Positions 22,017 through 30,118 of a stretch of 51,069 nt of DNA are shown here, piece by piece; the stretch's first letter is position 1, and each line of letters begins with the position of its first letter. Location of the stretch: contig CAYMAH010000029.1 of NCBI GenBank assembly GCA_964388435.1, positions 1 to 51,069 on the forward strand, written 5' to 3'. Below the pieces are notes generated by a model that saw only the letters and a list, made by a program, of their open reading frames with translations, was not told the origin of the DNA and made no database searches. Made by a program: the position numbers and the translations under genes. This DNA is from DTNV01 sp964388435 (GTDB lineage Archaea; Micrarchaeota; Micrarchaeia; Norongarragalinales; UBA8480).

Positions 22017-22301
22017 ATGGAATACGCTTACGCTATAATGCTTTTGCATGAAGCCAAAAAACCCGTGAACGAGGAAAACCTGAAAAAGGTTTTGAACGCC
22101 GCGGGAGTGGAGGTTTCAGAAGTTAAAATAAAGGCAATAATAACCTCAATCGAAGGTTTGAACATAGACGAAGTTTTGAAGCAGGCGGTTGTAAGTCAGG
22201 CTCCTTCAGCTCCTCAACAGAAAGAAGAGAAGAAAGAAGAGAAAAGCGAGGAGAAGAAAGAAGAAGAAGCCGCTGCAGGGCTAGCGTCATTATTCGGCTG
22301 A
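22017..22301 (+). CDS. rpl12: Ribosomal stalk protein P1 (aL12)
   Basis: The 94-residue archaeal P1: MEYAYAIMLLHEAKKPVNEEN for dimerisation, a helical body (KAIITSIEGLNIDEVLKQA), an acidic lysine/glutamate linker, and the factor-binding end GLASLFG. The reading frame extends to 22005, but the ATG at 22017 follows GGTGA at 22004-22008 by normal spacing. It has its own A-tract ribosome leader, which suits a protein needed in several copies per ribosome. Confidence 0.96.
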   Translation: MEYAYAIMLLHEAKKPVNEENLKKVLNAAGVEVSEVKIKAIITSIEGLNIDEVLKQAVVSQAPSAPQQKEEKKEEKSEEKKEEEAAAGLASLFG

Positions 22302-22314
22302 TTTTTTTTGTTGA

Positions 22315-22350
22315 AAGCAAAAGGTTTTTTTTTATAATCAACCTTTGCTT
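22315..22350. terminator. Hairpin after the stalk operon
   Basis: AAGCAAA(A)GGTT (22316-22326) pairs with AACCTTTGCTT (22340-22350) across a T-rich loop, with one bulged base. It begins about 15 bases after the P1 stop and there are T-runs before and within it. Termination or 3' end protection is the likely role. The rest of the gap to 22524 shows no gene. Confidence 0.45.
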
Positions 22351-22524
22351 CTAACAATAAACCATAAAAGCAAGCCCAACCGTCTAATTATAAGCTACTG
22401 TCGCAATTGACAAAAAAAAAGCGGCTTGGCGTATAAAGTCTAAAATCTGTGCATAACCCCTTACTTAACGTACAAAACCGAAAAAAAGCGAAAGGGTTAA
22501 AAACATTTATTAAAAAATTAAATC

Positions 22525-22737
22525 ATGCCTAAAAAACAAGTTTCAATTTCAACATACCGAACTGCCTTTGCGGTGTTCTGGTTTGGCGGGGCCTTTCTAA
22601 TAGCAATAAGCCTGATGCCTAATTCAGTGCCTCCTGTAATCGTTGGCGGAGTTAACTTTTTCCTGATAGCAGGCATCTACTTTGTTTTAACCGCTTTAGG
22701 AGTTTACCTGTACAAGCCAAAATCAATTGAATGGTAA
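22525..22737 (+). CDS. Small two-helix membrane protein, 70 aa
   Basis: It starts MPKKQVSISTYRTAFAVFWF and has two membrane helices (FGGAFLIAISLM and VNFFLIAGIYFVLTALGVYL) joined by a short Pro-containing turn, and a short tail KPKSIEW. No family is recognised. An AT-rich promoter-like region precedes the ATG. Possibly expressed from its own promoter. Confidence 0.55.
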   Translation: MPKKQVSISTYRTAFAVFWFGGAFLIAISLMPNSVPPVIVGGVNFFLIAGIYFVLTALGVYLYKPKSIEW

Positions 22738-22738
22738 A

Positions 22739-22768
22739 TTCAATGCAACATAGTTCAATGCAACATAG
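22739..22768. repeat. Tandem 15-base duplication
   Basis: TTCAATGCAACATAG occurs twice without a gap (22739-22753 and 22754-22768), directly after the small membrane-protein stop. It probably arose by slippage. No regulatory role is evident. Confidence 0.6.
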
Positions 22769-22853
22769 CTATTCGATTCAACTAACCCGCTTTTTCATTT
22801 GATTTATTTATTGCATCGGTTTTTTTAACTTATTCAACTTTAAAATAGTCCGT

Positions 22854-25358
22854 ATGATAAAGAGACTTTTTTTGCAGCACTGGAAAAGCCACGAGAAAAC
22901 AGAGCTTAAATTCAACGAAGGCGCCAATCTTCTGGTTGGGGGAATGGGGTCTGGAAAAAGCAGCTGCGTTGACGCAATCTGCTTCGGATTATTCGGAACC
23001 TTTCCCGCCTTGAAAAGCAGGAGAACCCCTCTTCAAGAAGTTATAACAAGAAAAAAAGACTTCTGCCGGGTAGAGCTTGAGTTTGAATCTGAAGGCAAAA
23101 ACTACATTGTATCGCGAAGCTTCGGAAAAAATTCGAAATCCGAGTTAAGAGTGGATGAAACCGTAATTGAAACTCAGTCTCAAAGGATAAGCGAGTTCAT
23201 TGAAAAAGCGCTTGGAGTTGACTATGACCTTTTCACAAAGGCGGTTTACAGCGAGCAAAACAGGATAGAATATTTTCTTGAACTTCAAAGAGGGGAGAGA
23301 AAAAAACAGTTTGACGATCTCATTGGAATAAGCGCTTTCGAGACCGTAAGGGCTAACGCTTCCACCCTTATAAACAAGCTTAAATCCTCAAAATCTGACT
23401 TTGGGCTTTTTGACAGTTCAGAGTATGAAGAAGTTAAAAAAAAACAGGAGTTCGAGTCAAAGGAAATGAAAGAAATTGAAAAAAGCATTGAAGAAAAAGA
23501 AAAAAAGCAAGCATCTCTTGTGTTATCGATTGAAAAAATCAGAGGTAAAATAGAAGAATTGAAAAATAAAAAACAAATCCACCTACAAGCTCTGGAAGAT
23601 AAAACCCGCATTTCATCGCAATTGTCGTTCATAGATAAAAAGCTGAAAAGCCTGCCTGAATTGCAGGAAGAGTCTAATTCGCTGGAAATAGAAAAAGCCG
23701 ACGAGGTTGAGCGGCTTAAAAAACTAATAGAAACAAAGAGAAACCTTGAAAACCAGTTAAGTGGCTTAAACGCTGAAATCAGCGGGTTCAAAAAAGAAGA
23801 GTTGGATGAAACAGCCGGAGAAAAGCTTGAATTAATTGAAAATAAAAAAACAGAAATTGAAAAACTCATTGAAAAGCTAGGCGGAGATATCGCAAGAACA
23901 AGGGAAAAAAAAATTTCCAAACTAATCGAAGCGGATAAAATTAAAAAAGAATTAGAACGGATTGAAAGTGAAAAGCCAGAGCTTGAAGAGTTAAAGGAAA
24001 AAATAAAAATTAAAACAAGCGAGGTAACCGAAGATCAAAGAAAAGAGGCGGTGTTCAGAGATAAAATAGCTCAAAACAGCGAAATCATAACGCTTTTAAA
24101 CAAAGCAGCTGGAAAGTGTCCAACGTGCGGAGCAGAATTAACCGAAAAACACAGGGATGAAATGCTCAAACTTAAAAAAACAGAAATTGAAAACCTTAAA
24201 GAAAACCTGGGGAAGCTAAACCCCGCAATAGAAAAAGAAGAGCTTAACAAACTGGAGGAAAGGAAAGCCAGGCTTGAAAACGACCGCTCGCTTGAAGATG
24301 AAAAAAGAAATATTTTAAAATCGATTTCAACCGAGCTTGATGATAAAGAGGAAAAAAGACTTGAAGTTTTGATAGAAGAGGGGAAAAAAAACCTTTCAGC
24401 CATCAATGAACAGTCAAAGCTTTTAACTGAACAGAAATTCAAGCTGGAAAGGCAGAAATTAGAAGAAAAAAAATTTAAAAATGCCGTTGAAAGAAAAAAA
24501 ATCATCGAAGCCGAGCTTGAAAAACTGAAAACAGTTGACGTTAACGAGCTTAAAAACAAAATCGACCTTTTAAACACGCTTGTAGAATTCAACGCTTTAA
24601 CAAGAGAGAAAGAAGAGAAGAATGAAAATATCAAGATAATAGAAGATAACCTTTCAAAACTAGGGTTCAAAGAGGAAGAGTTGAGCGAAGCTGAATCCGA
24701 GTTTTCAAAAATAAAGGAAGAAAGCGCCGAAAACAAGGCGGTTACAGCCGGATTAAGACAGAGAATTAACGGAGAAAAGAGAATAATGGAAGAATTCGAA
24801 AGACAGATTAGCGTAATGGAGGAAAAAATAAAAAAACTGAACGAAATTGAAAATAAAATAAAGAAAGCGCTGGAATTTGAAACGCTTATAACGGGAATTC
24901 AAACCCAGTTAAGGGAAGAATTAATCCAATCAGTAAATGAAGTTCTTGAAATAGTCTGGAAAAGCATCTATCCCTACAGAGATTATTCTTCAATTGTAAT
25001 AATTCCAACCGAAAATGACTATTCCCTCAAACTCAAAAACGAGGTTCTTGTAGACGTGGATGAAGTAAGCGGAGGGGAGAGAGCCTGCGCGGCGATAGCA
25101 TTGAGAATAGCGCTCGCGGTTACAATGGTGCCGAATCTGAAATGGCTTATACTGGACGAGCCAACGCACAATCTTGACTCCAACGCGGTTTCAATGCTTT
25201 CCGCCGCTTTTAGAGAAGGGTTCAGCTCAATAACAAAACAGGTTTTTATAATAACGCACGACGAAACGCTGAAATCAGATTTTGATTCTTACTATTTATT
25301 CGACAGAAGAAAAGATGACAATGGAATTACGATGGTGGAAAAAATAAGGTCGGTTTGA
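22854..25358 (+). CDS. rad50: DNA double-strand break repair ATPase Rad50
   Basis: Rad50 is an SMC-like ATPase. Walker A GGMGSGKSS (G29-S37) starts the N-lobe with NRIEYFLELQRGERKKQFDD downstream. Two long coiled coils flank the zinc hook CPTC (about residues 422-425) in KCPTCGAELTEK. The C-lobe has the signature VSGGERACAAIALRIALAV, Walker B LILDEPTHNLD and a switch histidine in ITHDE. At 834 residues it is typical for archaea. mre11 is usually adjacent but is not in the window, so the partner must be encoded elsewhere. Confidence 0.95.
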   Translation: MIKRLFLQHWKSHEKTELKFNEGANLLVGGMGSGKSSCVDAICFGLFGTFPALKSRRTPLQEVITRKKDFCRVELEFESEGKNYIVSRSFGKNSKSELRVDETVIETQSQRISEFIEKALGVDYDLFTKAVYSEQNRIEYFLELQRGERKKQFDDLIGISAFETVRANASTLINKLKSSKSDFGLFDSSEYEEVKKKQEFESKEMKEIEKSIEEKEKKQASLVLSIEKIRGKIEELKNKKQIHLQALEDKTRISSQLSFIDKKLKSLPELQEESNSLEIEKADEVERLKKLIETKRNLENQLSGLNAEISGFKKEELDETAGEKLELIENKKTEIEKLIEKLGGDIARTREKKISKLIEADKIKKELERIESEKPELEELKEKIKIKTSEVTEDQRKEAVFRDKIAQNSEIITLLNKAAGKCPTCGAELTEKHRDEMLKLKKTEIENLKENLGKLNPAIEKEELNKLEERKARLENDRSLEDEKRNILKSISTELDDKEEKRLEVLIEEGKKNLSAINEQSKLLTEQKFKLERQKLEEKKFKNAVERKKIIEAELEKLKTVDVNELKNKIDLLNTLVEFNALTREKEEKNENIKIIEDNLSKLGFKEEELSEAESEFSKIKEESAENKAVTAGLRQRINGEKRIMEEFERQISVMEEKIKKLNEIENKIKKALEFETLITGIQTQLREELIQSVNEVLEIVWKSIYPYRDYSSIVIIPTENDYSLKLKNEVLVDVDEVSGGERACAAIALRIALAVTMVPNLKWLILDEPTHNLDSNAVSMLSAAFREGFSSITKQVFIITHDETLKSDFDSYYLFDRRKDDNGITMVEKIRSV

Positions 25359-27236
25359 TTAAAACTCCTTTTCAATCTTGGAAAGTAGCGCTCTTGTCCT
25401 AACGTCGGGCGAGAGCGCCTCCTTCAACACCTGGGAAATGTTTGAAACAGGCATTATCCTAACTTTTTTCCTCATCTCATCGCTTAGCACAAGATCCTCC
25501 TCATTTGACTTTGGAATTAAAACTCTTTTAATCCCACTTTCCACCGCCGCCTCAACCTTCTGCGTAACCCCCCCTACGGGAAGAACCTCCCCCCTCACGC
25601 TCAAAGAACCAGTCATGGCAATATCCTGCCTTATTGGAATGTTTTCAAGAGCTGAAATGACAACAGTCGCAACGCTTATAGAAGCGCTGTCTCCTTCAAC
25701 CCCCTCGTAAGTCTGAAGAAATTGAATATGAATATCATAAGTAGAAATGTCCTTTCCAACATGCTTCTTTAAAACCGCGCTAACATTATCCACTGCCTCC
25801 TTTGCGATTTCTCCCAGCTTACCTGTCGCTATTATTTTGCCTTCTTCCCTTGAAGCGGCCGGAGTTACCTCGGCAACGATTGGCAATACAATTCCCGCCT
25901 CGCCCATAACCGCCAGACCATTAACTTTTCCAATGCTGGTTCCCTTTGTCTCGAAAATCTGGTACTCCTTTCTTGCTTCAACAATCTGCTGAACCGCCTG
26001 TTGTTCAAGAGTCCTTGAAAGCTTCTTTGCCCTAACCACTTCATCCCCTGAAACAATTTTTTTGTTATTTTCAACAGACAAATCCCCGGCGGCTCTGACC
26101 AACCCCCCAAGTTCCCTTAACTTAAGCGTCAACCTGTTTTTCCTCCCGCTCCTCTTCCTGGCCTCGCTTATAATTTCAGACACGGCGCTCTCGTCAAAAT
26201 GAGGTATCTTCCCGTCTTTTTTAACCTCCTGCGCCACAAACTGAACAATCTTCTCCCTGTTCTCCTCATTATCGACCATCGACTCGTCCATATAAACCTC
26301 GTACCCATAACCTCTGATTCTGGAACGCAACGCCGGGTGCATCTTCTTCATATCCTGATAATTCCCGGCTGCCACGAGAATAAAATCGCATGGAATCGGC
26401 TCTGTTTTCACAAGAGCCCCGCTTGACATTTCACTCTGCCCTGTAATTGAAAACTTCTTCTCCTGCATCGCGGTCAAAAGCTCCTGCTGCGATTTAGGGC
26501 TCAAAGCTCCAATCTCATCGATAAATAAAACTCCCTTGTTTGCCTTGTGAATAGCGCCTGCTTCCACCCTTAAATGAGCTGGAGTTCCCAAACCCCCGCT
26601 TTGATAAGGATCATGTCTCACATCCCCAAGCAAAGCTCCCGCCCTGGCGCCGGTGGCTTCAACAAAAGGACTTTTAGTCTTACCAGAATTATCAACCAAA
26701 AGCTTTTCAACCTCAAAATCACCTCCTCCAAAGCCTCTTGCCTTTCCAAGCTGCATGGCGAAAATCATAGCCGCGCCCATTATCAGCAATCCAATCAACA
26801 GAGCTGCTATTATAACATCGCTGAAAAACCGCTTTCCATAAGTAAGCAAAAGAAAAACTCCTAAAATCAAAATAAGCGTGCTTATAATATTGATGTTTCC
26901 CCCAGTCATTCTTGATTTTAACTTATTCTCCTGAACCTCTTTTTTTCCCTCTCCTGCCTTCATTATCTTGACTTTCGGCCTGTTTTCATCCTCGGGATTA
27001 GAAACAACAAGAATATCTTCAAGTTCTTGAATTGGAAGAAGCTCGCTCATAGCCTGAGCTAGCATAGACTTTCCAGTTCCAGGTATTCCAACAAGCAGCA
27101 CATTCCTTTTTTGCTTTGCAGCCTTCTTGATTATCTCAACCGCCTTGTTCTGGCCGATAATCTGATCCACAAGCTTATCAGAAACCTTAACTTCACTGGT
27201 GTCTTTTAACGATTTTAAATAATTCGTTTTCTTCAT
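25359..27236 (-). CDS. lonB: Archaeal membrane LonB protease
   Basis: ATP-dependent, membrane-bound Lon. The AAA+ part has GIPGTGKSML (Walker A) and FIDEIGALSPKSQQELLTAM (Walker B). Two membrane helices are inserted between these (about residues 117-162: IISTLILILGVFLLLTYG and IIAALLIGLLIMGAAMIF), as in archaeal LonB. The protease domain carries S517 in EGDSASISVA and K560 in GGVTQKVEAA, 43 residues apart like the Ser-Lys dyad of Lon. 625 residues. It lies downstream of the mini-pilin genes on the same strand but 96 bases away. Confidence 0.96.
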   Translation of the reverse strand: MKKTNYLKSLKDTSEVKVSDKLVDQIIGQNKAVEIIKKAAKQKRNVLLVGIPGTGKSMLAQAMSELLPIQELEDILVVSNPEDENRPKVKIMKAGEGKKEVQENKLKSRMTGGNINIISTLILILGVFLLLTYGKRFFSDVIIAALLIGLLIMGAAMIFAMQLGKARGFGGGDFEVEKLLVDNSGKTKSPFVEATGARAGALLGDVRHDPYQSGGLGTPAHLRVEAGAIHKANKGVLFIDEIGALSPKSQQELLTAMQEKKFSITGQSEMSSGALVKTEPIPCDFILVAAGNYQDMKKMHPALRSRIRGYGYEVYMDESMVDNEENREKIVQFVAQEVKKDGKIPHFDESAVSEIISEARKRSGRKNRLTLKLRELGGLVRAAGDLSVENNKKIVSGDEVVRAKKLSRTLEQQAVQQIVEARKEYQIFETKGTSIGKVNGLAVMGEAGIVLPIVAEVTPAASREEGKIIATGKLGEIAKEAVDNVSAVLKKHVGKDISTYDIHIQFLQTYEGVEGDSASISVATVVISALENIPIRQDIAMTGSLSVRGEVLPVGGVTQKVEAAVESGIKRVLIPKSNEEDLVLSDEMRKKVRIMPVSNISQVLKEALSPDVRTRALLSKIEKEF

Positions 27237-27332
27237 TGTTAATATTTAAGGGTTTAAAACATTTAAACCTTGTGTTAAAAAAAAAAGAAAAAAAAGTAAG
27301 CTGATTAAAAAAAAAAGCTTACTTAACTTAAT

Positions 27333-27551
27333 TCAGTGTACTGCCGTGCAGTTTACAATACCATTTGAGCCGCTATAATTGCAAGCCGAAGCATTTACGT
27401 TGTTCATTATATCATTACTTGTTGTGTTAACATTTGTGGAAGCACCCGATAATATGCTGGATTTCAAGATAACAATAACCAAAACCACTATAAGCAAAAT
27501 ACCTGCCAAAAGCAGTATATACTCAAAAGCTCCCTGCCCTTTGTTGTTCAT
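27333..27551 (-). CDS. Small class III signal-peptide pilin, 72 aa
   Basis: NKGQGAFEYILLLAGILLIV is a perfect class III signal (G|Q, E at +5). The mature protein is about 66 residues, Asn/Ser/Thr-rich with several N-x-S/T sites and two cysteines (ACNYS, NCTAVH). It has its own gap and AT-rich upstream region, so it may be a highly expressed structural pilin. It belongs to the same locus as the Tad-like motor. Confidence 0.87.
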   Translation of the reverse strand: MNNKGQGAFEYILLLAGILLIVVLVIVILKSSILSGASTNVNTTSNDIMNNVNASACNYSGSNGIVNCTAVH

Positions 27552-27641
27552 TAAAATATCACCTTTAAAATAAATTAAAACTATATCTACGATATTCTTT
27601 TTAAACTTTTTGTTTAAACTTTTTTTCAGTTTTAAAGCATT

Positions 27642-27857
27642 TCAAGACGTAACGCAAGAGCTTATCTGAGTGTAATTAGAACTTGAAGTCAAATTGCAAT
27701 TTGAAACATTCTGATAAGTGTTTGAAGAAGTGTTGATATTCTGGTTTGCCGGAGTCAAAACATTTGTCTTGACCACCACCATCACAATGACTAAAATAAA
27801 TAAAACACCCGCGATTAACAAAATGTATTCAAGGGAACCCTGCGCTTTTTCCTTCAT
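27642..27857 (-). CDS. Small class III signal-peptide pilin, 71 aa
   Basis: The N-terminus KEKAQGSLEYILLIAGVLFI has the class III pattern with E at +5. The short Asn/Ser-rich mature part resembles the neighbour at 27333-27551 (S-x-x-x-N-V-x-N-C spacing), so the two are probably paralogues, perhaps alternative or mixed subunits. The upstream mini-pilin ends eight bases before its start. Confidence 0.87.
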   Translation of the reverse strand: MKEKAQGSLEYILLIAGVLFILVIVMVVVKTNVLTPANQNINTSSNTYQNVSNCNLTSSSNYTQISSCVTS

Positions 27858-27864
27858 TTTTTTT

Positions 27865-27978
27865 TCACTTCAAAACGCTTGTTTTAATAAAATAAGCCAC
27901 GACCGTAACGAAAACAACCGCCGCCGCTATCAACAAAAGATATTCTATAGCAGTCTGACCTTTTTTATTTTTTATCAT
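27865..27978 (-). CDS. 37-residue mini-pilin
   Basis: The gene encodes MIKNKKGQTAIEYLLLIAAA followed by VVFVTVVAYFIKTSVLK and TGA. It is a class III signal peptide and membrane helix with almost nothing else; the mature peptide would be about 29 residues. The ATG overlaps the stop of the platform gene (ATGA), so it is coupled to the motor. It could be a pilus-core or adaptor subunit, similar in size to the small Flp pilins of Tad systems. The frame is intact and the codon use normal. Confidence 0.82.
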   Translation of the reverse strand: MIKNKKGQTAIEYLLLIAAAVVFVTVVAYFIKTSVLK

Positions 27979-28982
27979 ATGGTACCACCTATTATCATTG
28001 AACTGGCAAGCTTGCCCACAGTGAATATAATCGTAACCAAAAGCATTGTGACAGGAGCGTAGATAATGTATTTAAACATCACTCCATCTCTTATCAAGCC
28101 TATTGCCACAAGCGTTATAATCGACTCTAAAACCAGGAAAGTAAGCAAAAGCTGTTGCATGGCTATATTCCTCCAAACATAAACCGGGTTTTGTTGGTTC
28201 AAACTGTTGAAACCAGCAATTAAAAACAATGCCAAAGTTGAATCGCTTGAAGCGAGCTGCTGAAGCGTTACATTGGCAGTTGAACTGGCAGTGCCTGAGG
28301 CCGCCATGCCACTGCTCATAAAGGTTATTATGGTTATAACAAAACCAAAAATAAAAGGAGCTAAAATCAAGCCTGAAATCACCAAAAACATTACGTGCAT
28401 CATGCTTCTCGAAGCTCTCTCTCTTTTAATCCTCTGAACATCCCTGGCATCCTCTGCAATTGCGTTTAAAACATCGGCAAGACCAGCCCCAGCTTTTCTA
28501 GCATCGATAACCACGCTCACCACTCTTTTAAACAATTCAGAACCTGAACCGCTTCCCAAGCCAAGCATCACATCGTCAAAACTCTTTCCCTCCCTCAAAG
28601 CCTTAAGCCCGTTTTTAAGATCGGTGCTTAAAGGCCCGTAATCAGCATTTGAAACCTCCTCCAAAGAAGTTTCAGTCGTCCCCCCTGCCTTTAACACAAG
28701 ACTCATATGCTTCAAAGCATCAGGAAGATTAGCCTCGATGCTTTCAATCCTGGAATTTCTTATCGAAATGGGAATTATTATCGCAAGGCTTGCAATTGCA
28801 ATAAAAGCAATAAAACCTATAAGAAAACCGTTGATTTGAAGATTTGGAATAAAATATTCAACAAGAAAATAACTCACTCCGCTAAGAACCATCGCCAAAA
28901 AAAACATGACTATAATGAAAACCTCAAAGCTGAGATTGATTCCAGTCCCAGCGTAAAAATTCTTTAAATCCTTATAATTCAT
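27975..28982 (-). CDS. Tad/T2SS-F type platform protein (TadC-like)
   Basis: An integral membrane platform subunit of type IV pilus machines. The T2SSF domain is visible as LPDALKHMSLVLKAGGTTET and DYGPLSTDLKNGLKAL, with a final domain repeat of helices (FLVISGLILAPFIFGFVI). Five to six membrane helices are predicted. It overlaps the next upstream gene by ATGA and the mini-pilin by the same. Two platform genes in tandem are the Tad-like arrangement. Confidence 0.88.
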   Translation of the reverse strand: MNYKDLKNFYAGTGINLSFEVFIIVMFFLAMVLSGVSYFLVEYFIPNLQINGFLIGFIAFIAIASLAIIIPISIRNSRIESIEANLPDALKHMSLVLKAGGTTETSLEEVSNADYGPLSTDLKNGLKALREGKSFDDVMLGLGSGSGSELFKRVVSVVIDARKAGAGLADVLNAIAEDARDVQRIKRERASRSMMHVMFLVISGLILAPFIFGFVITIITFMSSGMAASGTASSTANVTLQQLASSDSTLALFLIAGFNSLNQQNPVYVWRNIAMQQLLLTFLVLESIITLVAIGLIRDGVMFKYIIYAPVTMLLVTIIFTVGKLASSMIIGGTI

Positions 28983-30118
28983 GTTGTAGGTTCTAACCTC
29001 CTAATCAAATAAAGAATCATTATCGTCATGAACAAAATGCCGATAAACAAGCTTAGCACAAGCACGAAGGCAATCCCCCCTCCGAAAACAGGAAGCTGAG
29101 CTACTGCGCTTAAAATGGTTAACATGACTGGCCCGACAACCGCGATCATGATATAACCTATGCTTATAAGATTTAAAACTTCTGTAAAATCTCTTATCTT
29201 CATCCTGCTTTCAAAAGAAACGTCATCCGCTATCGTGGTTATAATTTCAGCAAGATTCCCTCCTGTCCTCAAGGCCCTGATAATCTGAACCAAAGCTTTC
29301 TTCAAACCTTTTGATTTGGTTCTGATGCTCAACTTCAAAACCGCTTCCTCGGTGCTCATCCCTCCTTCCATGTCCACTAAAACTCTTTTAAACTCGTCGC
29401 TTAAAACACCATAATTGCTCTGAGCAATAGAGTTAAGAGAATTGCTAAAACTAACTCCCGCTTTAAGCTGAGTGGATAACTGCCTTAAAGCGAAAGGCAA
29501 TTCCTTGTCGATATCCTTAGCTCTCTCTCCTGCTTTCATTCCAGGATAGTAAATCATCAACAAGGAAGTGAGAATAAAACCAAGAACAGCAACTATTATA
29601 CTCAAAGTAACAGAATAGCCAATTCCCACCACGCTTAAAACAGGATTCAGGAAAATGCTCAAACTGCCAATTAAAATAAGAAGAAGAAACGCCACTATTA
29701 TTGAAATAACCGAAGATAATGCCATATACCCTTCGGGAGAAACGTTAATATTTGCGCTTTCAAGATTGTTCTTCAAACTGTTGGTTATTGGAAAAACGTT
29801 CATTAAATTTTGAATCAAAGAAAGCGGTTTTTCAAAAACAGTGTAAAAATTACCAAGAGCGTTGGAACTCTTATGAACCGAAACCTGAACCTCTCTCTTG
29901 ACCTCTTCAGTAGGAGCCATGACCAACCCCTTTCCTTCAACAGTTGTTTTAAGAGATTCCAGTTTCTTGCTGATATTTGTTTCCTTGGGAGCGTTCTTCT
30001 GCCTGAGCCTGTCGACAATCTTTTCAAGCTCCTCCTGCCTTCTTCTTTTTGACTCCGCGTCCTCCTCCTTTTCAACGTTCTCTTTTAAACTTGTAAGTTT
30101 TTTTTCAACCATTTTCAA
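28979..30118 (-). CDS. Tad/T2SS-F type platform protein (TadB-like)
   Basis: A 379-residue second platform protein. A charged N-terminal extension of about 95 residues (coiled coil, rich in K/E/R) precedes membrane helices, the T2SSF core ELPFALRQLSTQLKAGVSF with NYGVLSDEFKRVLVDMEGG, and C-terminal helices (IGYIMIAVVGPVMLTILSAV). The extension probably reaches the ATPase in the cytoplasm. It is coupled by overlapping stop/start to the ATPase gene upstream. Confidence 0.88.
   Translation of the reverse strand: MKMVEKKLTSLKENVEKEEDAESKRRRQEELEKIVDRLRQKNAPKETNISKKLESLKTTVEGKGLVMAPTEEVKREVQVSVHKSSNALGNFYTVFEKPLSLIQNLMNVFPITNSLKNNLESANINVSPEGYMALSSVISIIVAFLLLILIGSLSIFLNPVLSVVGIGYSVTLSIIVAVLGFILTSLLMIYYPGMKAGERAKDIDKELPFALRQLSTQLKAGVSFSNSLNSIAQSNYGVLSDEFKRVLVDMEGGMSTEEAVLKLSIRTKSKGLKKALVQIIRALRTGGNLAEIITTIADDVSFESRMKIRDFTEVLNLISIGYIMIAVVGPVMLTILSAVAQLPVFGGGIAFVLVLSLFIGILFMTIMILYLIRRLEPTT

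Noticed and set aside
22377..22524. Possible non-coding RNA after the stalk operon
   Set aside because: Only a weak long-range pairing (AACCC with GGGTT) could be found; no recognisable class or promoter.
23285..24736. Long serine-rich minus-strand ORFs within rad50
   Set aside because: Coiled-coil genes rich in Glu/Lys codons give serine/phenylalanine-rich open frames on the opposite strand; these are shadows.
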